Shown piece by piece: positions 1-7,989 of a stretch of 64,000 nucleotides of DNA. Location: NCBI RefSeq assembly GCF_050958605.1, contig NZ_JBJHDO010000002.1, positions 806,001 to 870,000 of the forward strand, given 5' to 3'. Numbering within the stretch: position 1 is the first letter of the stretch; each line of letters starts with the position of its first letter. The notes beneath the pieces are model-generated. The model saw only the letters and a program-made list of their open reading frames with translations. It did not search any database and had not been told where the DNA came from. This DNA is from G016756615 sp050958605 (GTDB taxonomy: Bacteria > Pseudomonadota > Alphaproteobacteria > Rhizobiales > Rhizobiaceae). The translations under genes were made by a program, and so were the position numbers.

Positions 1-741
1 CCGGGCAATCGATGCGAAACGGAGCTGCCGCCGTTGCGCGACCTCGGCAATGGCCATCGCAGCCTGTGCTGGCTGACCGACGAGGTGCTGGCGAAAATGG
101 GACCGGTGATCAGCTTCGACAAACCTGCAGACGCCGGGGCCCACGACATCGTGCCGGACGATTCCAGCCGCCGGTCGGGTCCGGGCTTTGCCGGCCGACC
201 GCCGCTCAGGCCGCATGGCAAGAGGGCGAACGCCGGAGCGTCCGCGGAAGAGGAAGCGGTGGAGGAGAGGGCCGCCTCGGTTCGCGTCCGTCAGGAGGAA
301 AGGCAGGACGCCGCCGGGGATCGCGGCGGCGCGCCGCTCACTGAACCCTCCGCAATGATGCCGGCCACTCCGCTTCAGGTCGGCGATGGACGCCAGGCCG
401 AGGACTTCGACGTTCCGTCCGCCTTCGAAGAAGGAGCGTCTTCGGATATCGCGCCCCGCGACGACGGCAACCGCCCGGCGGGCACGGCTCGGCCGGACAG
501 GCCTGACGACCTGAAGCTGATCGCCGGGATCGGCCCCAGGATAGAGGCGAAGCTCCACGGCCTCGGCATCTACAGCTATGTCCAGATCGCCGCATGGAAG
601 AAAACGGAGCGGGAGTGGGTGGACAGCCATCTCGGCTTGCGCGGCCGCATCGAGCGCGAGAGCTGGGTGCGCCAGGCCAAGGCGCTCGCCAAAGGCGGCG
701 AAGCCGAATATCTGCGCGTGTTCGGAAAGAAGCCGCGATAG
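1..741 (+). CDS. Helix-hairpin-helix protein, 5' end outside window
   Basis: The frame is open from base 1, so the true start lies upstream; a TTG at 34 is the first possible start inside the window. The last ~75 residues (from DDLKLIAGIGPRIEAKL) form a helix-hairpin-helix domain of the kind fused to rhizobial NuoE and to proteins labelled predicted 5' DNA nuclease, ending in a conserved W/R-rich stretch (WVDSHL, RESWVRQAKAL). This suggests nucleic-acid or protein binding; no catalytic residues are visible. The middle ~110 residues are low-complexity and rich in Arg, Ala, Gly and Asp. The first ~20 residues (RC..ELPPLR, GHR..C) resemble the C-terminal tail of Opp/Dpp transporter ATPases, which raises the possibility of a fusion or an upstream frameshift. 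The HHH assignment is good; the rest is uncertain. Confidence 0.6.
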   Translation, partial: PGNRCETELPPLRDLGNGHRSLCWLTDEVLAKMGPVISFDKPADAGAHDIVPDDSSRRSGPGFAGRPPLRPHGKRANAGASAEEEAVEERAASVRVRQEERQDAAGDRGGAPLTEPSAMMPATPLQVGDGRQAEDFDVPSAFEEGASSDIAPRDDGNRPAGTARPDRPDDLKLIAGIGPRIEAKLHGLGIYSYVQIAAWKKTEREWVDSHLGLRGRIERESWVRQAKALAKGGEAEYLRVFGKKPR

Positions 742-760
742 GCTTACCGGATTTCAATGA

Positions 761-782
761 CCTGGATGTTGACACATCCAGG
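761..782. terminator. Hairpin downstream of HHH gene
   Basis: Perfect 9-bp inverted repeat CCTGGATGT / ACATCCAGG with a 4-nt TGAC loop, 20 nt after the stop codon at 741. It has no T-run, so intrinsic termination is only a possibility. Confidence 0.35.
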
Positions 783-800
783 GTGCCTTGTACCTACGGT

Positions 801-976
801 CCGGTCGCGAGTTGCCCCGCACTGTCCTGCCGGACATCTCTCCCCGCATTGCGGGGTGAGAGACGACGGCCGCTTGGGTTTCGCCAGTCGCCAATGGCGG
901 GCGATTGGCGAAAGCATAGACGACAGCGGTCTTCTCCCCGCAGGCGGACGCAGGCGGCGAGAAGTGGCCGGCAGGC
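801..976. repeat. Palindromic intergenic repeat, diverged copy A
   Basis: Shares with 6232-6347 the blocks ccggtcgcgagtt, ctgtcctgccggacatct, and cggccgct.gggtttcgccagtcgc in the same order and spacing. The GTCCTGCCGGACATCT block is also the outer arm of the better conserved copies at 18271, 31382, 37624 and 60230; its right end (gtggccggcagg) keeps part of the opposite arm. It fills the gap between two convergent genes and has no coding potential. Confidence 0.65.
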
Positions 977-1017
977 CGATCAGGGGCTTGCCCCAATCCT
1001 TTTTGCCGGGAGCGGTA

Positions 1018-1602
1018 CTATCGGCATTGGCGCATTTGCGCCTGGTACTTGTCGGCCATCTTCTGCGTATCGCGGGCATAGCGCTGCACGCCGGCCCCCC
1101 AGTTGCCGCGCTTGTAGCCCGACCAGCCGAGATAGTAGGCGAGATAGAGACGGTAGGTATCGTTGCGGGAGACGCCGTGGTTGTCCACCGTCTTGGAGTG
1201 ATACCAGCCGACGAAGTCGACGGCGTCGGCGAAGTTGCCGCGCCGGGCGCCGAAACTACCGGTCTCGCGCTTGTATTGGGCCCATGTGCCGTCCAGCGCC
1301 TGCGAATATCCGTAGGCGCTCGAGACGCGTTTCCACGGTATGAAGCCGAACAGCTTGGTGCGCGGCGGCCTGGCGTTGCTCTTGAAGCCGGATTCCTTGC
1401 GGATCGTCGCCATCAGCACATGCGTGGGGATGCCGTATTTGCGCTCGGTGCGCTCGGCCGCCCGCTGCCAGTTGTTGAAGAGGCCGTCCCGCTGCTCGAA
1501 TACCGTGCAGACATTGTTGATGTGGCGTGGCGGCGTGGCACAGGCCGACAGCGCCAGCACGAAGGCGACAGGAACAATTCGACTAAAACTCGATACACGC
1601 AT
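1018..1602 (-). CDS. SLT-domain lytic transglycosylase lipoprotein
   Basis: A 194-aa protein with a lipoprotein signal: hydrophobic stretch at residues 9-19 and lipobox LSAC with Cys21, so it is probably anchored in the outer membrane. The body resembles the transglycosylase SLT fold: IPTHVLMATIRKESGF places the likely catalytic Glu at position 70, followed by the conserved AYGYSQALDGTW motif typical of this family. It would cleave the MurNAc-GlcNAc bond of peptidoglycan with anhydro-muropeptide formation, for remodelling or release. It is convergent with the upstream HHH gene and divergent from the methyltransferase gene that follows, so it is probably monocistronic. The substrate and physiological role are inferred from the family. 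Confidence 0.8.
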   Translation of the reverse strand: MRVSSFSRIVPVAFVLALSACATPPRHINNVCTVFEQRDGLFNNWQRAAERTERKYGIPTHVLMATIRKESGFKSNARPPRTKLFGFIPWKRVSSAYGYSQALDGTWAQYKRETGSFGARRGNFADAVDFVGWYHSKTVDNHGVSRNDTYRLYLAYYLGWSGYKRGNWGAGVQRYARDTQKMADKYQAQMRQCR

Positions 1603-1747
1603 AGAGGGAGCGTTAGGCGGGAAAAATAAAGGGAGTGTTTAGAGCTCCGTTAACGCGGCCCGCAACTCCCGCGGATCAGGGCGATTCCGGCGGGAAATGA
1701 CGAATTCCCGACAGGGAGGCAGGCCTCGCGATGGTTTGATTGCCGGC

Positions 1748-3280
1748 ATGGACCGCCGGAGACGAAGTACCCAACGAGCTCACTCGAGGACAGGCGCGGT
1801 TATCCCGCAACTGCCACCCCGCCGGGTGGAAAATCTCTTGGCGCCGCTGGCGCTTCTGTCAGCGGACCAAGTCGAGGCGATCCATGAAGCATCGATGTAC
1901 ATTCTGGAGAACCTCGGTATCGAGGTGATGAGCTCGCGGGCGCTCGACCTGTTGCAGGCGGGTGGAGCCTCGGTCGACCATTCGAACAAAACGGTCCGGC
2001 TCGACCGCGATCTCGTCGACGAGGCTTTGGCGAGAGTGCCGGCCGGTTTCGCCCTCAGGACACGCAATCCCCAGCGGGAGGTTCATCTGGGTGGCGACGT
2101 GATCAATTTCACGCTGGTCGCCGGGCCGCCGAATGTTCACGACATGGAGAGAGGAAGGCGCGCCGGCAACCTGCAAGATTACCAGGATCTGGTTCGTCTG
2201 GCTCATCATTTCAACTGCATAACCATGCTCGGAAATCAGGTCTGCGCGCCGGTCGAGCTGCCGGCGAACACGCGCCATCTCGACACTTATCTTGCGAACC
2301 TGACGCTGACCGACAAGGCATTCCATGTTTCGGCGATCGGCCGGGGCAGGGCACTTGATGGGATCGCCATGGCTGCCATCGCCCGGGGCCTGACCTTCGA
2401 TGCGATCATCGACGACCCGTCGGTCGCAACCATCATCTCGGTCAATTCACCGCGCCGCCTGGACGAGGCGATGGCCGAGGGCCTGATGACGATGAGCGAG
2501 TTCGGTCAGCCGGTTTGCGTCACGCCTTTCACGCTCATGGGCGCCATGAGCCCGGTCACGCTCGCAGGTGCGCTTGCCCAACAAAATGCCGAGGCGCTGT
2601 TCGGCATTGTGCTCGCGCAGATGGTAAGACCGGGAGCGCCGGTCATTTACGGGGCGTTCACCTCGAATGTTGACATGAGATCCGGTGCGCCGGCTTTCGG
2701 CACTCCGGAGAACGCCAAGGCCAACATCGCCTCCGGCCAGTTGGCGCGTCGCTATCGCCTGCCTTACCGGTCGACGCCCGGCTCGGCATCCACCGCCGCG
2801 GACGCCCAAGGCGCCTACGAGACGATGATGGCCCTGTGGGGCGCCGTGCTCGGTCACGCCAATCTCGTCTACCACGCGGCCGGCTGGCAGGAGGGAGGTC
2901 TCACCGTATCGTTCGAGAAGTTGATCATCGATGTCGAGATGATCCAGCACGTGATGGAGCTTTTGAGGCCGATCGAGGTCGACAACAAAGAGCTTGCTCT
3001 CGACGCGCTCGGCCGCGTCCCCACCGGCGGCCATTTCTTCGGGGACCCGCACACGCTGGAGCGCTACGCGACCGCGTTCTATCAGCCGCTCCTGTCCAAC
3101 TGGCAGAACTACGAGGCCTGGTCGGAGGCGGGCGGGCACGACGCTACCCATCGTGCGACAGCACTTTGGAAAAAGGCGCTCGATGAATACCGGCAACCGC
3201 CGCTGGATCCAGCTATCCGCGAAGAGCTCATCGCTTATGTGAGAGGGCGGAAGATGGAGATCGGTGACCAGGAGCCATAG
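1748..3280 (+). CDS. Trimethylamine methyltransferase (MttB) family protein, non-pyrrolysine
   Basis: A 510-aa protein recognisable as the MttB/MtgB superfamily: a basic N-terminus, then a TIM-barrel type body with LLSADQVEAIHEASMYILENLGIEV near the start and GPPNVHDMERGRR and MGAMSPVTLAGALAQQNAE further on. Members transfer a methyl group from a quaternary or tertiary amine to a corrinoid protein. No in-frame amber codon is present, so this is the pyrrolysine-free branch, whose characterised members act on glycine betaine, proline betaine or carnitine; the substrate here is not determinable. I prefer ATG 1748 because relatives begin with a short Arg-rich leader; an ATG at 1697 gives 17 more residues. 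No corrinoid protein or corrinoid reductase gene is adjacent, so the partner must be encoded elsewhere. Confidence 0.8.
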   Translation: MDRRRRSTQRAHSRTGAVIPQLPPRRVENLLAPLALLSADQVEAIHEASMYILENLGIEVMSSRALDLLQAGGASVDHSNKTVRLDRDLVDEALARVPAGFALRTRNPQREVHLGGDVINFTLVAGPPNVHDMERGRRAGNLQDYQDLVRLAHHFNCITMLGNQVCAPVELPANTRHLDTYLANLTLTDKAFHVSAIGRGRALDGIAMAAIARGLTFDAIIDDPSVATIISVNSPRRLDEAMAEGLMTMSEFGQPVCVTPFTLMGAMSPVTLAGALAQQNAEALFGIVLAQMVRPGAPVIYGAFTSNVDMRSGAPAFGTPENAKANIASGQLARRYRLPYRSTPGSASTAADAQGAYETMMALWGAVLGHANLVYHAAGWQEGGLTVSFEKLIIDVEMIQHVMELLRPIEVDNKELALDALGRVPTGGHFFGDPHTLERYATAFYQPLLSNWQNYEAWSEAGGHDATHRATALWKKALDEYRQPPLDPAIREELIAYVRGRKMEIGDQEP

Positions 3281-3370
3281 GGTCGCGCCACAAAACTCTT
3301 TATTTCCAGAATTTTATAAGATGACAGAATAGTTCAACTATTTCCATGGCTTAGTCTTTCATCCAAAAAT

Positions 3371-3386
3371 TTGACCGATTGATAAA
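3371..3386. promoter_or_regulatory. Candidate RutR operator upstream of preT
   Basis: TTGACCGATTGATAAA matches 11 of 14 defined positions of the RutR palindrome TTGACCA-NN-TGGTCAA. It shares the 11-mer TTGACCGATTG with the (reverse-strand) site at 32347-32362 beside rutR. It lies 57 nt upstream of the preT ATG in an AT-rich promoter region. Confidence 0.55.
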
Positions 3387-3443
3387 AAAACAGAATGTGC
3401 TAGCCTCACCTCAAAACCAAAACAATAATGGGGAACCGTGAGA

Positions 3444-4808
3444 ATGGCAGAGGGTCTGTTCAAGCATGGTATTGCGGCTGGCCGGCTCGCGCCCGCCCAA
3501 TATGTCGAGAACTTCGCCGACCTGCATCCGCCGCTCGACGCACATGAAGCGCTGGTCGAAGCCGATCGTTGCTATTTCTGCTACGACGCACCTTGCATGC
3601 AGGCATGTCCGACCTCGATCGACATTCCCATGTTCATTCGGCAGATCGCGACCGGCAATCCGATCGGCTCAGCCAAGACGATCTTCGACCAGAACATCCT
3701 TGGCGGAATGTGTGCCCGGGTATGCCCGACCGAAACGCTGTGCGAGGAAGCCTGCGTGCGCGAGACGGCGGAAGGCAAGCCGGTGCAGATCGGCCGTTTG
3801 CAGCGCTACGCGACCGACACGGCGATGCGCCAGCACAAACAGTTCTACGAGCGCGCCGCTCCGACGGGACGCAGGATCGCCGTGGTCGGCGCCGGGCCGG
3901 CCGGGCTCGCGGCGGCGCATCGCCTTGCACGCTACGGTCACGACGTGACGATCTTCGAGACACGTCCCAAGTCGGGCGGCCTCAACGAATACGGCATCGC
4001 CGCCTACAAGAGCACCGACGATTTCGCCCAAGCCGAGATCGACTACGTGACGGCGATCGGCGGTATCAATATCGAGAACGGCAAGGCGCTCGGCCGCGAC
4101 TTCCACCTGTCCGATCTCGTCGCGACTTATGACGCGGTCTTTCTCGGCCTCGGCCTCGCCGGGGTCAACGCCTTGCGCGCCGATGGCGAGGATGCGGACG
4201 GTGTCGAAAACGCGGTCGAGTTCATCGGCGCGTTGCGTCAGGCGACCGATCTCGGCGCGCTTCCCGTCGGTCGCCGCGTGGTGGTGATCGGCGGCGGCAT
4301 GACAGCAGTGGACGCGGCGGTGCAGTCGAAGCTCCTCGGCGCGGAAGAGGTCACGATCTGCTACCGGCGCGGCAGGGAACATATGAACGCGTCGGAATTC
4401 GAACAGGATCTGGCGGCTGCCAATGGCGTTTCCATCCGTCATTGGTTGCAGCCCAGGCGCGTGATCGCGGACGCTGGAAAAGTCTCGGCGATCGAGCTCG
4501 AATACACGGCGCTGATGGACGGCAAGCTGACTGGAACCGGCGAGACCGTCGTGCTTCAGGCAGATCAGGTATTCAAGGCGATCGGCCAGAGTTTCGAGCC
4601 CGTGGCACTCAATGGAAGCGGCGCGTCGGTCATCCTCGAGGGCGGCCGCATCAAGGTCGACGAGGAGGGGCGCACGTCGCTGCCCAAGGTTTGGGCCGGG
4701 GGGGACTGCATCGCCGGCGGCGACGACCTCACTGTCTTGGCGGTCGCCCAAGGCCGTGATGCGGCGGAATCGATCCATCGCACGCTCGGCACGAACGGGA
4801 GGGCATGA
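3444..4808 (+). CDS. preT: NAD-dependent dihydropyrimidine dehydrogenase, subunit PreT
   Basis: A 454-aa flavoprotein subunit that takes electrons from NAD(P)H for reduction of uracil or thymine to the dihydro form, working with PreA. The N-terminal part has the GltD-like Fe-S cysteine clusters CYFCYDAPCMQACPTSID and CARVCPTETLCEEACV. It is followed by an FAD Rossmann motif VVGAGPAGLAAA near residue 150, then the second nucleotide motif VIGGGMTAVDAA near residue 285. GTG at 3438 is an alternative start; ATG 3444 is better spaced from GGGGA at 3430-3434. The gene overlaps preA by the 4-nt ATGA, so the two are translationally coupled. It is separated by 28 kb from the other pyrimidine-degradation genes but shares their putative RutR operator. 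Confidence 0.93.
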   Translation: MAEGLFKHGIAAGRLAPAQYVENFADLHPPLDAHEALVEADRCYFCYDAPCMQACPTSIDIPMFIRQIATGNPIGSAKTIFDQNILGGMCARVCPTETLCEEACVRETAEGKPVQIGRLQRYATDTAMRQHKQFYERAAPTGRRIAVVGAGPAGLAAAHRLARYGHDVTIFETRPKSGGLNEYGIAAYKSTDDFAQAEIDYVTAIGGINIENGKALGRDFHLSDLVATYDAVFLGLGLAGVNALRADGEDADGVENAVEFIGALRQATDLGALPVGRRVVVIGGGMTAVDAAVQSKLLGAEEVTICYRRGREHMNASEFEQDLAAANGVSIRHWLQPRRVIADAGKVSAIELEYTALMDGKLTGTGETVVLQADQVFKAIGQSFEPVALNGSGASVILEGGRIKVDEEGRTSLPKVWAGGDCIAGGDDLTVLAVAQGRDAAESIHRTLGTNGRA

Positions 4809-6124
4809 GCATGGCGGATATCAGAAACAATTTCGTCGGCATCAAATCGCCGAACCCCTTCTGGCTCGCTTCGGCGCCGCCGACCGACAAGGCCTACAAC
4901 GTCGTGCGCGCCTTCAAGGCGGGCTGGGGCGGAGTGGTCTGGAAGACGCTCGGGGAGGAGGGACCGCCCGTCGTCAACGTCAATGGCCCTCGCTACGGCG
5001 CGATCTGGGGAGCGGACCGGCGGCTGCTTGGCCTCAACAACATCGAGCTCATCACCGATCGCGAATTGCAGACCAATCTGCGCGAGATCAAGCAGGTGAA
5101 GATGGATTGGCCGGACCGTGCGCTGGTCGTGTCCCTCATGGTGCCCTGCGTCGAGGAGGCCTGGAAGGCGATCCTGCCGGTGGTCGAGGAGACGGGGGCA
5201 GACGGCATCGAGCTCAATTTCGGCTGCCCGCACGGCATGTCCGAGCGGGGCATGGGCTCGGCGGTCGGACAGGTACCCGAATATATCGAGATGGTGGTGC
5301 GCTGGTGCAAGGCCAATACCCGCATGCCGGTGATCACCAAGCTTACGCCCAACATCACCGACATTCGCCGCCCGGCGCGCGCCGCCAAGGCCGGTGGCAC
5401 CGACGCCGTGTCGCTGATCAACACGATCAATTCGATCACCGCGGTCGATCTCGACAACTTCTCGCCGGAGCCGTCGATCGACGGCAAGGGCAGCCATGGA
5501 GGATATTGCGGGCCGGCGGTCAAGCCGATCGCGCTCAACATGGTGGCGGAGATCGCCCGGGATCCCGAGACGTACGGCCTGCCGATCTCCGGCATCGGCG
5601 GGGTGACGACCTGGCGCGACGCGGCGGAATTCCTGGCGCTCGGCGCGGGCAACGTGCAGGTCTGCACGGCGGCCATGACTTACGGCTTCAAGATCGTCCA
5701 GGAGATGATCGACGGGCTGAAGAACTGGATGGATGTCAAAGGCCATACCTCGCTCGACGACATTGTCGGCCGTGCCACACCGAACGTGACAGATTGGCAG
5801 TATCTGAACCTCAACTACATCGCCAAGGCGCGGATCGACCAGGATCTCTGCATCAAGTGCGGCCGGTGCCATATCGCCTGCGAGGACACCTCGCACCAGG
5901 CGATCACAAGCTTCGTCAACGGCCAGCGCCATTTCGAGGTGATGGAAGAGGAATGCGTCGGCTGCAATCTCTGCGTGAATGTATGCCCGGTCGAAAGCTG
6001 CATCACCATGGAGCCGCTGCCGGCGGGTGTGCTCGACAAGCGGACGGGCAAGACCGTGTCGCCGAGCTACGCCAATTGGACGACGCATCCCAACAACCCG
6101 ATGGCGAAGGTGGCCGCCGAATAG
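4805..6124 (+). CDS. preA: NAD-dependent dihydropyrimidine dehydrogenase, subunit PreA
   Basis: A 439-aa catalytic subunit. Residues 1-~320 form the FMN-binding dihydroorotate-dehydrogenase-like barrel with IELNFGCPHGMSERGMG and ISGIGGVTTWRDAAEF. The C-terminus carries a 2[4Fe-4S] ferredoxin module with CIKCGRCHIAC and CVGCNLCVNVCPVESC. It reduces uracil and thymine to 5,6-dihydropyrimidines, the first step of the reductive degradation pathway; the later enzymes are at 32.4-36.6 kb. At the position where the mammalian enzyme (from memory, GLACGQ) has its catalytic Cys, this protein reads SAVGQ. Two in-frame ATGs (4805, 4811) are close together; the first gives the ATGA overlap with preT. Confidence 0.93.
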   Translation: MSMADIRNNFVGIKSPNPFWLASAPPTDKAYNVVRAFKAGWGGVVWKTLGEEGPPVVNVNGPRYGAIWGADRRLLGLNNIELITDRELQTNLREIKQVKMDWPDRALVVSLMVPCVEEAWKAILPVVEETGADGIELNFGCPHGMSERGMGSAVGQVPEYIEMVVRWCKANTRMPVITKLTPNITDIRRPARAAKAGGTDAVSLINTINSITAVDLDNFSPEPSIDGKGSHGGYCGPAVKPIALNMVAEIARDPETYGLPISGIGGVTTWRDAAEFLALGAGNVQVCTAAMTYGFKIVQEMIDGLKNWMDVKGHTSLDDIVGRATPNVTDWQYLNLNYIAKARIDQDLCIKCGRCHIACEDTSHQAITSFVNGQRHFEVMEEECVGCNLCVNVCPVESCITMEPLPAGVLDKRTGKTVSPSYANWTTHPNNPMAKVAAE

Positions 6125-6168
6125 GCTGCCGCTTCGCCTCACAGGGCTCGCAAGGCTGCCGAGCCGAG

Positions 6169-6210
6169 ACCAAACCGCCCTGCCGTCGATGGATAGCGGG
6201 GCGGTTTGGT
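6169..6210 (+). terminator. Hairpin after preT-preA
   Basis: Perfect 12-bp inverted repeat ACCAAACCGCCC / GGGCGGTTTGGT with an 18-nt loop, starting 45 nt after the preA stop. There is no T-run, so it could be a terminator or an RNA-stabilising stem. Confidence 0.5.
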
Positions 6211-6231
6211 GAGACCGATGGGGATCTTTGA

Positions 6232-6347
6232 CCGGTCGCGAGTTCCCCTTACTGTCCTGCCGGACATCTGTCCTTGCCCATACGCGGGAAGAGAAGTCGG
6301 CCGCTCGGGTTTCGCCAGTCGCGACGGCGGGCGGTCGGCGTCGCGAG
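6232..6347. repeat. Palindromic intergenic repeat, diverged copy B
   Basis: Homologous to 801-976 over about 115 bp (ccggtcgcgagtt, actgtcctgccggacatct, cggccgctcgggtttcgccagtcgc) but with the right half eroded. It sits between the convergent preA and cuxR-like genes and has no coding potential. Confidence 0.6.
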
Positions 6348-6367
6348 AATGCGGCAAAAACAAAGAC

Positions 6368-6412
6368 CTAAAGCGTGTCACCTGAATCCGATTGTCTGCG
6401 ATACGCTTTAGG
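6368..6412. repeat. Short inverted repeat abutting the AraC gene stop
   Basis: Perfect 10-bp arms CCTAAAGCGT (6368-6377) and ACGCTTTAGG (6403-6412) enclose 25 bp and end exactly at the stop codon of the minus-strand regulator. Elements with AAAGCG...CGCTTT ends are, from memory, dispersed in Rhizobiales genomes. It may double as a terminator. Confidence 0.5.
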
Positions 6413-7567
6413 TCAAAAGAGATCGAGCGTTCGCAGCAGGCTTTCAAATGTTACCTGCGGCGCCTTGTCGGCCTGTCCGACCGGGTGCGCACCGTCTCCG
6501 GATATGCGCTTGCGTATGTTGCTGGGGCTATATCCGAACTGCTGCGTGAAGGCGCGACTGAAGTTTGCGGCTGAATCGAAACCGACCGCCAGAGCGACCG
6601 TGCCGACTTTTTGGGCGTCGGAAGGATCTGCCAGCATCGCATGAGCTGCGGCAAGACGCCGTCGGCGGATATAGTTCGCAACGCCGCCAGACGTTTCAAA
6701 AAGCTCATAGAGCCGTGTTCGCGAGATCGCCAGTTCCCTGGCTAGCGCGTCCGGCGTAAGATCGGGTGAAGCCAGATTGCTCAGAATGAAGCGCCTCGCG
6801 CGCGTCATAAGACCGATTTGCGAGATCTGATCGTTATCGTCGTTATGATCCACCAACGGTGTGACCGTGTCGACCACCATTGCCAGTATGCGGTTTCTGA
6901 TTCCCGGAAGGTCGGCTTGCGTGAAGCGATCGAGATTGGCTTCGACACTCGACAGATGATCGATCAGCAGTCTGACTCGGTGGCCGCCCAGGACAACGTT
7001 GTTGCATGCCGCAGGCAAGCCACCACCATCGGCAAACAAATCGACCGGAACGATTAAACTGAGCGATTCGGTTGCCAGCGCTCGGCCGCTGAACGGTTGG
7101 CCCAGAGAGCGAATTTCCAGCATGCCCGGTTCATTTTGAGCAACACGTCCGTCAACTCCCGTCCAAGTGCGACCGGTGCGGAGAAAAGTGATCTGCCAAT
7201 GGTCAATCGGGCTGAAGCGCACCATGTCTGCCGAACGTTCATAGCGGAAAGCCGGAGCGGTCTGTTGCACGAACAGCATACCGCCCAAATTCCACACGGC
7301 TTGCCGGGCGGCAAATCCATCCTTGGGATCGATATTGTCCGGCAAGCGCGTATTTAGCAGTGCGGACATGTGCTCCCGCCAGGCAGGAAACTGCCGGTCA
7401 AGTGGGAACCCTTCCGTTTCAAAGCGCAGCGGGACCAAGCAAGGTCCAAGGACCGCCTCTTGAACAAGTGGAGCCTGCGACACGCGCGGCCAGCGCCGAC
7501 GTTCGACAAACTCCGACGCGAGATGGGTATCTTTGTCTTCATCATGCATCATCGCGTATCCAATCAT
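6413..7567 (-). CDS. cuxR: CuxR-type AraC family activator with PilZ-like RxxxR motif
   Basis: A 384-aa regulator. The C-terminal ~100 residues are an AraC double helix-turn-helix (LTPDALARELAISRTRLYELF, then AVGFDSAANFSRAFTQQFGYSPSNIR); the middle is a cupin-like AraC-binding domain. Near the N-terminus VERRRWPRV contains RxxxR (Arg24 to Arg28 from ATG 7567), strikingly like a PilZ domain entry. This is the signature of CuxR of S. meliloti, an AraC-like activator that dimerises on c-di-GMP through RxxxR plus the cupin domain and switches on the uxs1 operon. Here it is divergent from the uxs1 operon, which supports the same job. ATG 7567 overlaps the stop of the small gene upstream (ATGA); ATG 7552 or 7549 would still keep the motif. 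c-di-GMP binding is inference. Confidence 0.8.
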   Translation of the reverse strand: MIGYAMMHDEDKDTHLASEFVERRRWPRVSQAPLVQEAVLGPCLVPLRFETEGFPLDRQFPAWREHMSALLNTRLPDNIDPKDGFAARQAVWNLGGMLFVQQTAPAFRYERSADMVRFSPIDHWQITFLRTGRTWTGVDGRVAQNEPGMLEIRSLGQPFSGRALATESLSLIVPVDLFADGGGLPAACNNVVLGGHRVRLLIDHLSSVEANLDRFTQADLPGIRNRILAMVVDTVTPLVDHNDDNDQISQIGLMTRARRFILSNLASPDLTPDALARELAISRTRLYELFETSGGVANYIRRRRLAAAHAMLADPSDAQKVGTVALAVGFDSAANFSRAFTQQFGYSPSNIRKRISGDGAHPVGQADKAPQVTFESLLRTLDLF

Positions 7568-7989
7568 GCGCCCGCCCGGAATGCGGCCACGTCCTGCCCC
7601 ACAAGGGTCGGCGTCAACGTGGCATGGCCGTCGACGCGGTGCTGTTTCAGGGGATGGGCCGTTGTCATTGCCATGGGAATGGACTGTTCGGCGGCATAGG
7701 CGACAGTCCTGCCCTGCCAACTCGAGCAGGAGAGCGACATAAAAGCAAAACTTGCGGCCGAGACGATCAGGCCGTTTTTCCAGCCCCATTTATCGCCATG
7801 AAAGTAGCGCGCGCCGATCCAAGGTAGGCAGAAAGAATAGATTACGATGGCGTTACCGATAACGGTAGGCCAGAAGGCCCTTCCCTTGCTCTGAATTACA
7901 CGAAGAAATTTTTTTAATACTTGATCAGCAACAATCTGAGATGACAAGAGACTGTGTTGTATTTTGTTAGTTTCTTCCAATAAAATCAA
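7564..7989 (-). CDS. Hypothetical small membrane protein upstream of cuxR
   Basis: An open frame of up to 141 codons, not recognised. Two hydrophobic segments (about FWPTVIGNAIVIYSFCLPWIG and GLIVSAASFAFMSL) suggest two membrane spans, followed by a polar tail. Its stop codon overlaps the cuxR start by ATGA, which favours a real, coupled gene. Against it, the only start for the full length is TTG at 7989, no clear ribosome site is seen, and the first ~40 codons are much more AT-rich than the rest of the window. It could be a membrane partner of the regulator, a shortened version with an internal start, or simply the leader of cuxR. Confidence 0.33.
   Translation of the reverse strand: MILLEETNKIQHSLLSSQIVADQVLKKFLRVIQSKGRAFWPTVIGNAIVIYSFCLPWIGARYFHGDKWGWKNGLIVSAASFAFMSLSCSSWQGRTVAYAAEQSIPMAMTTAHPLKQHRVDGHATLTPTLVGQDVAAFRAGA

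Noticed and set aside
4565..6142. 525-codon minus-strand frame across preA
   Set aside because: Antisense to preA, which has Fe-S and FMN motifs; composition is that of a shadow frame.
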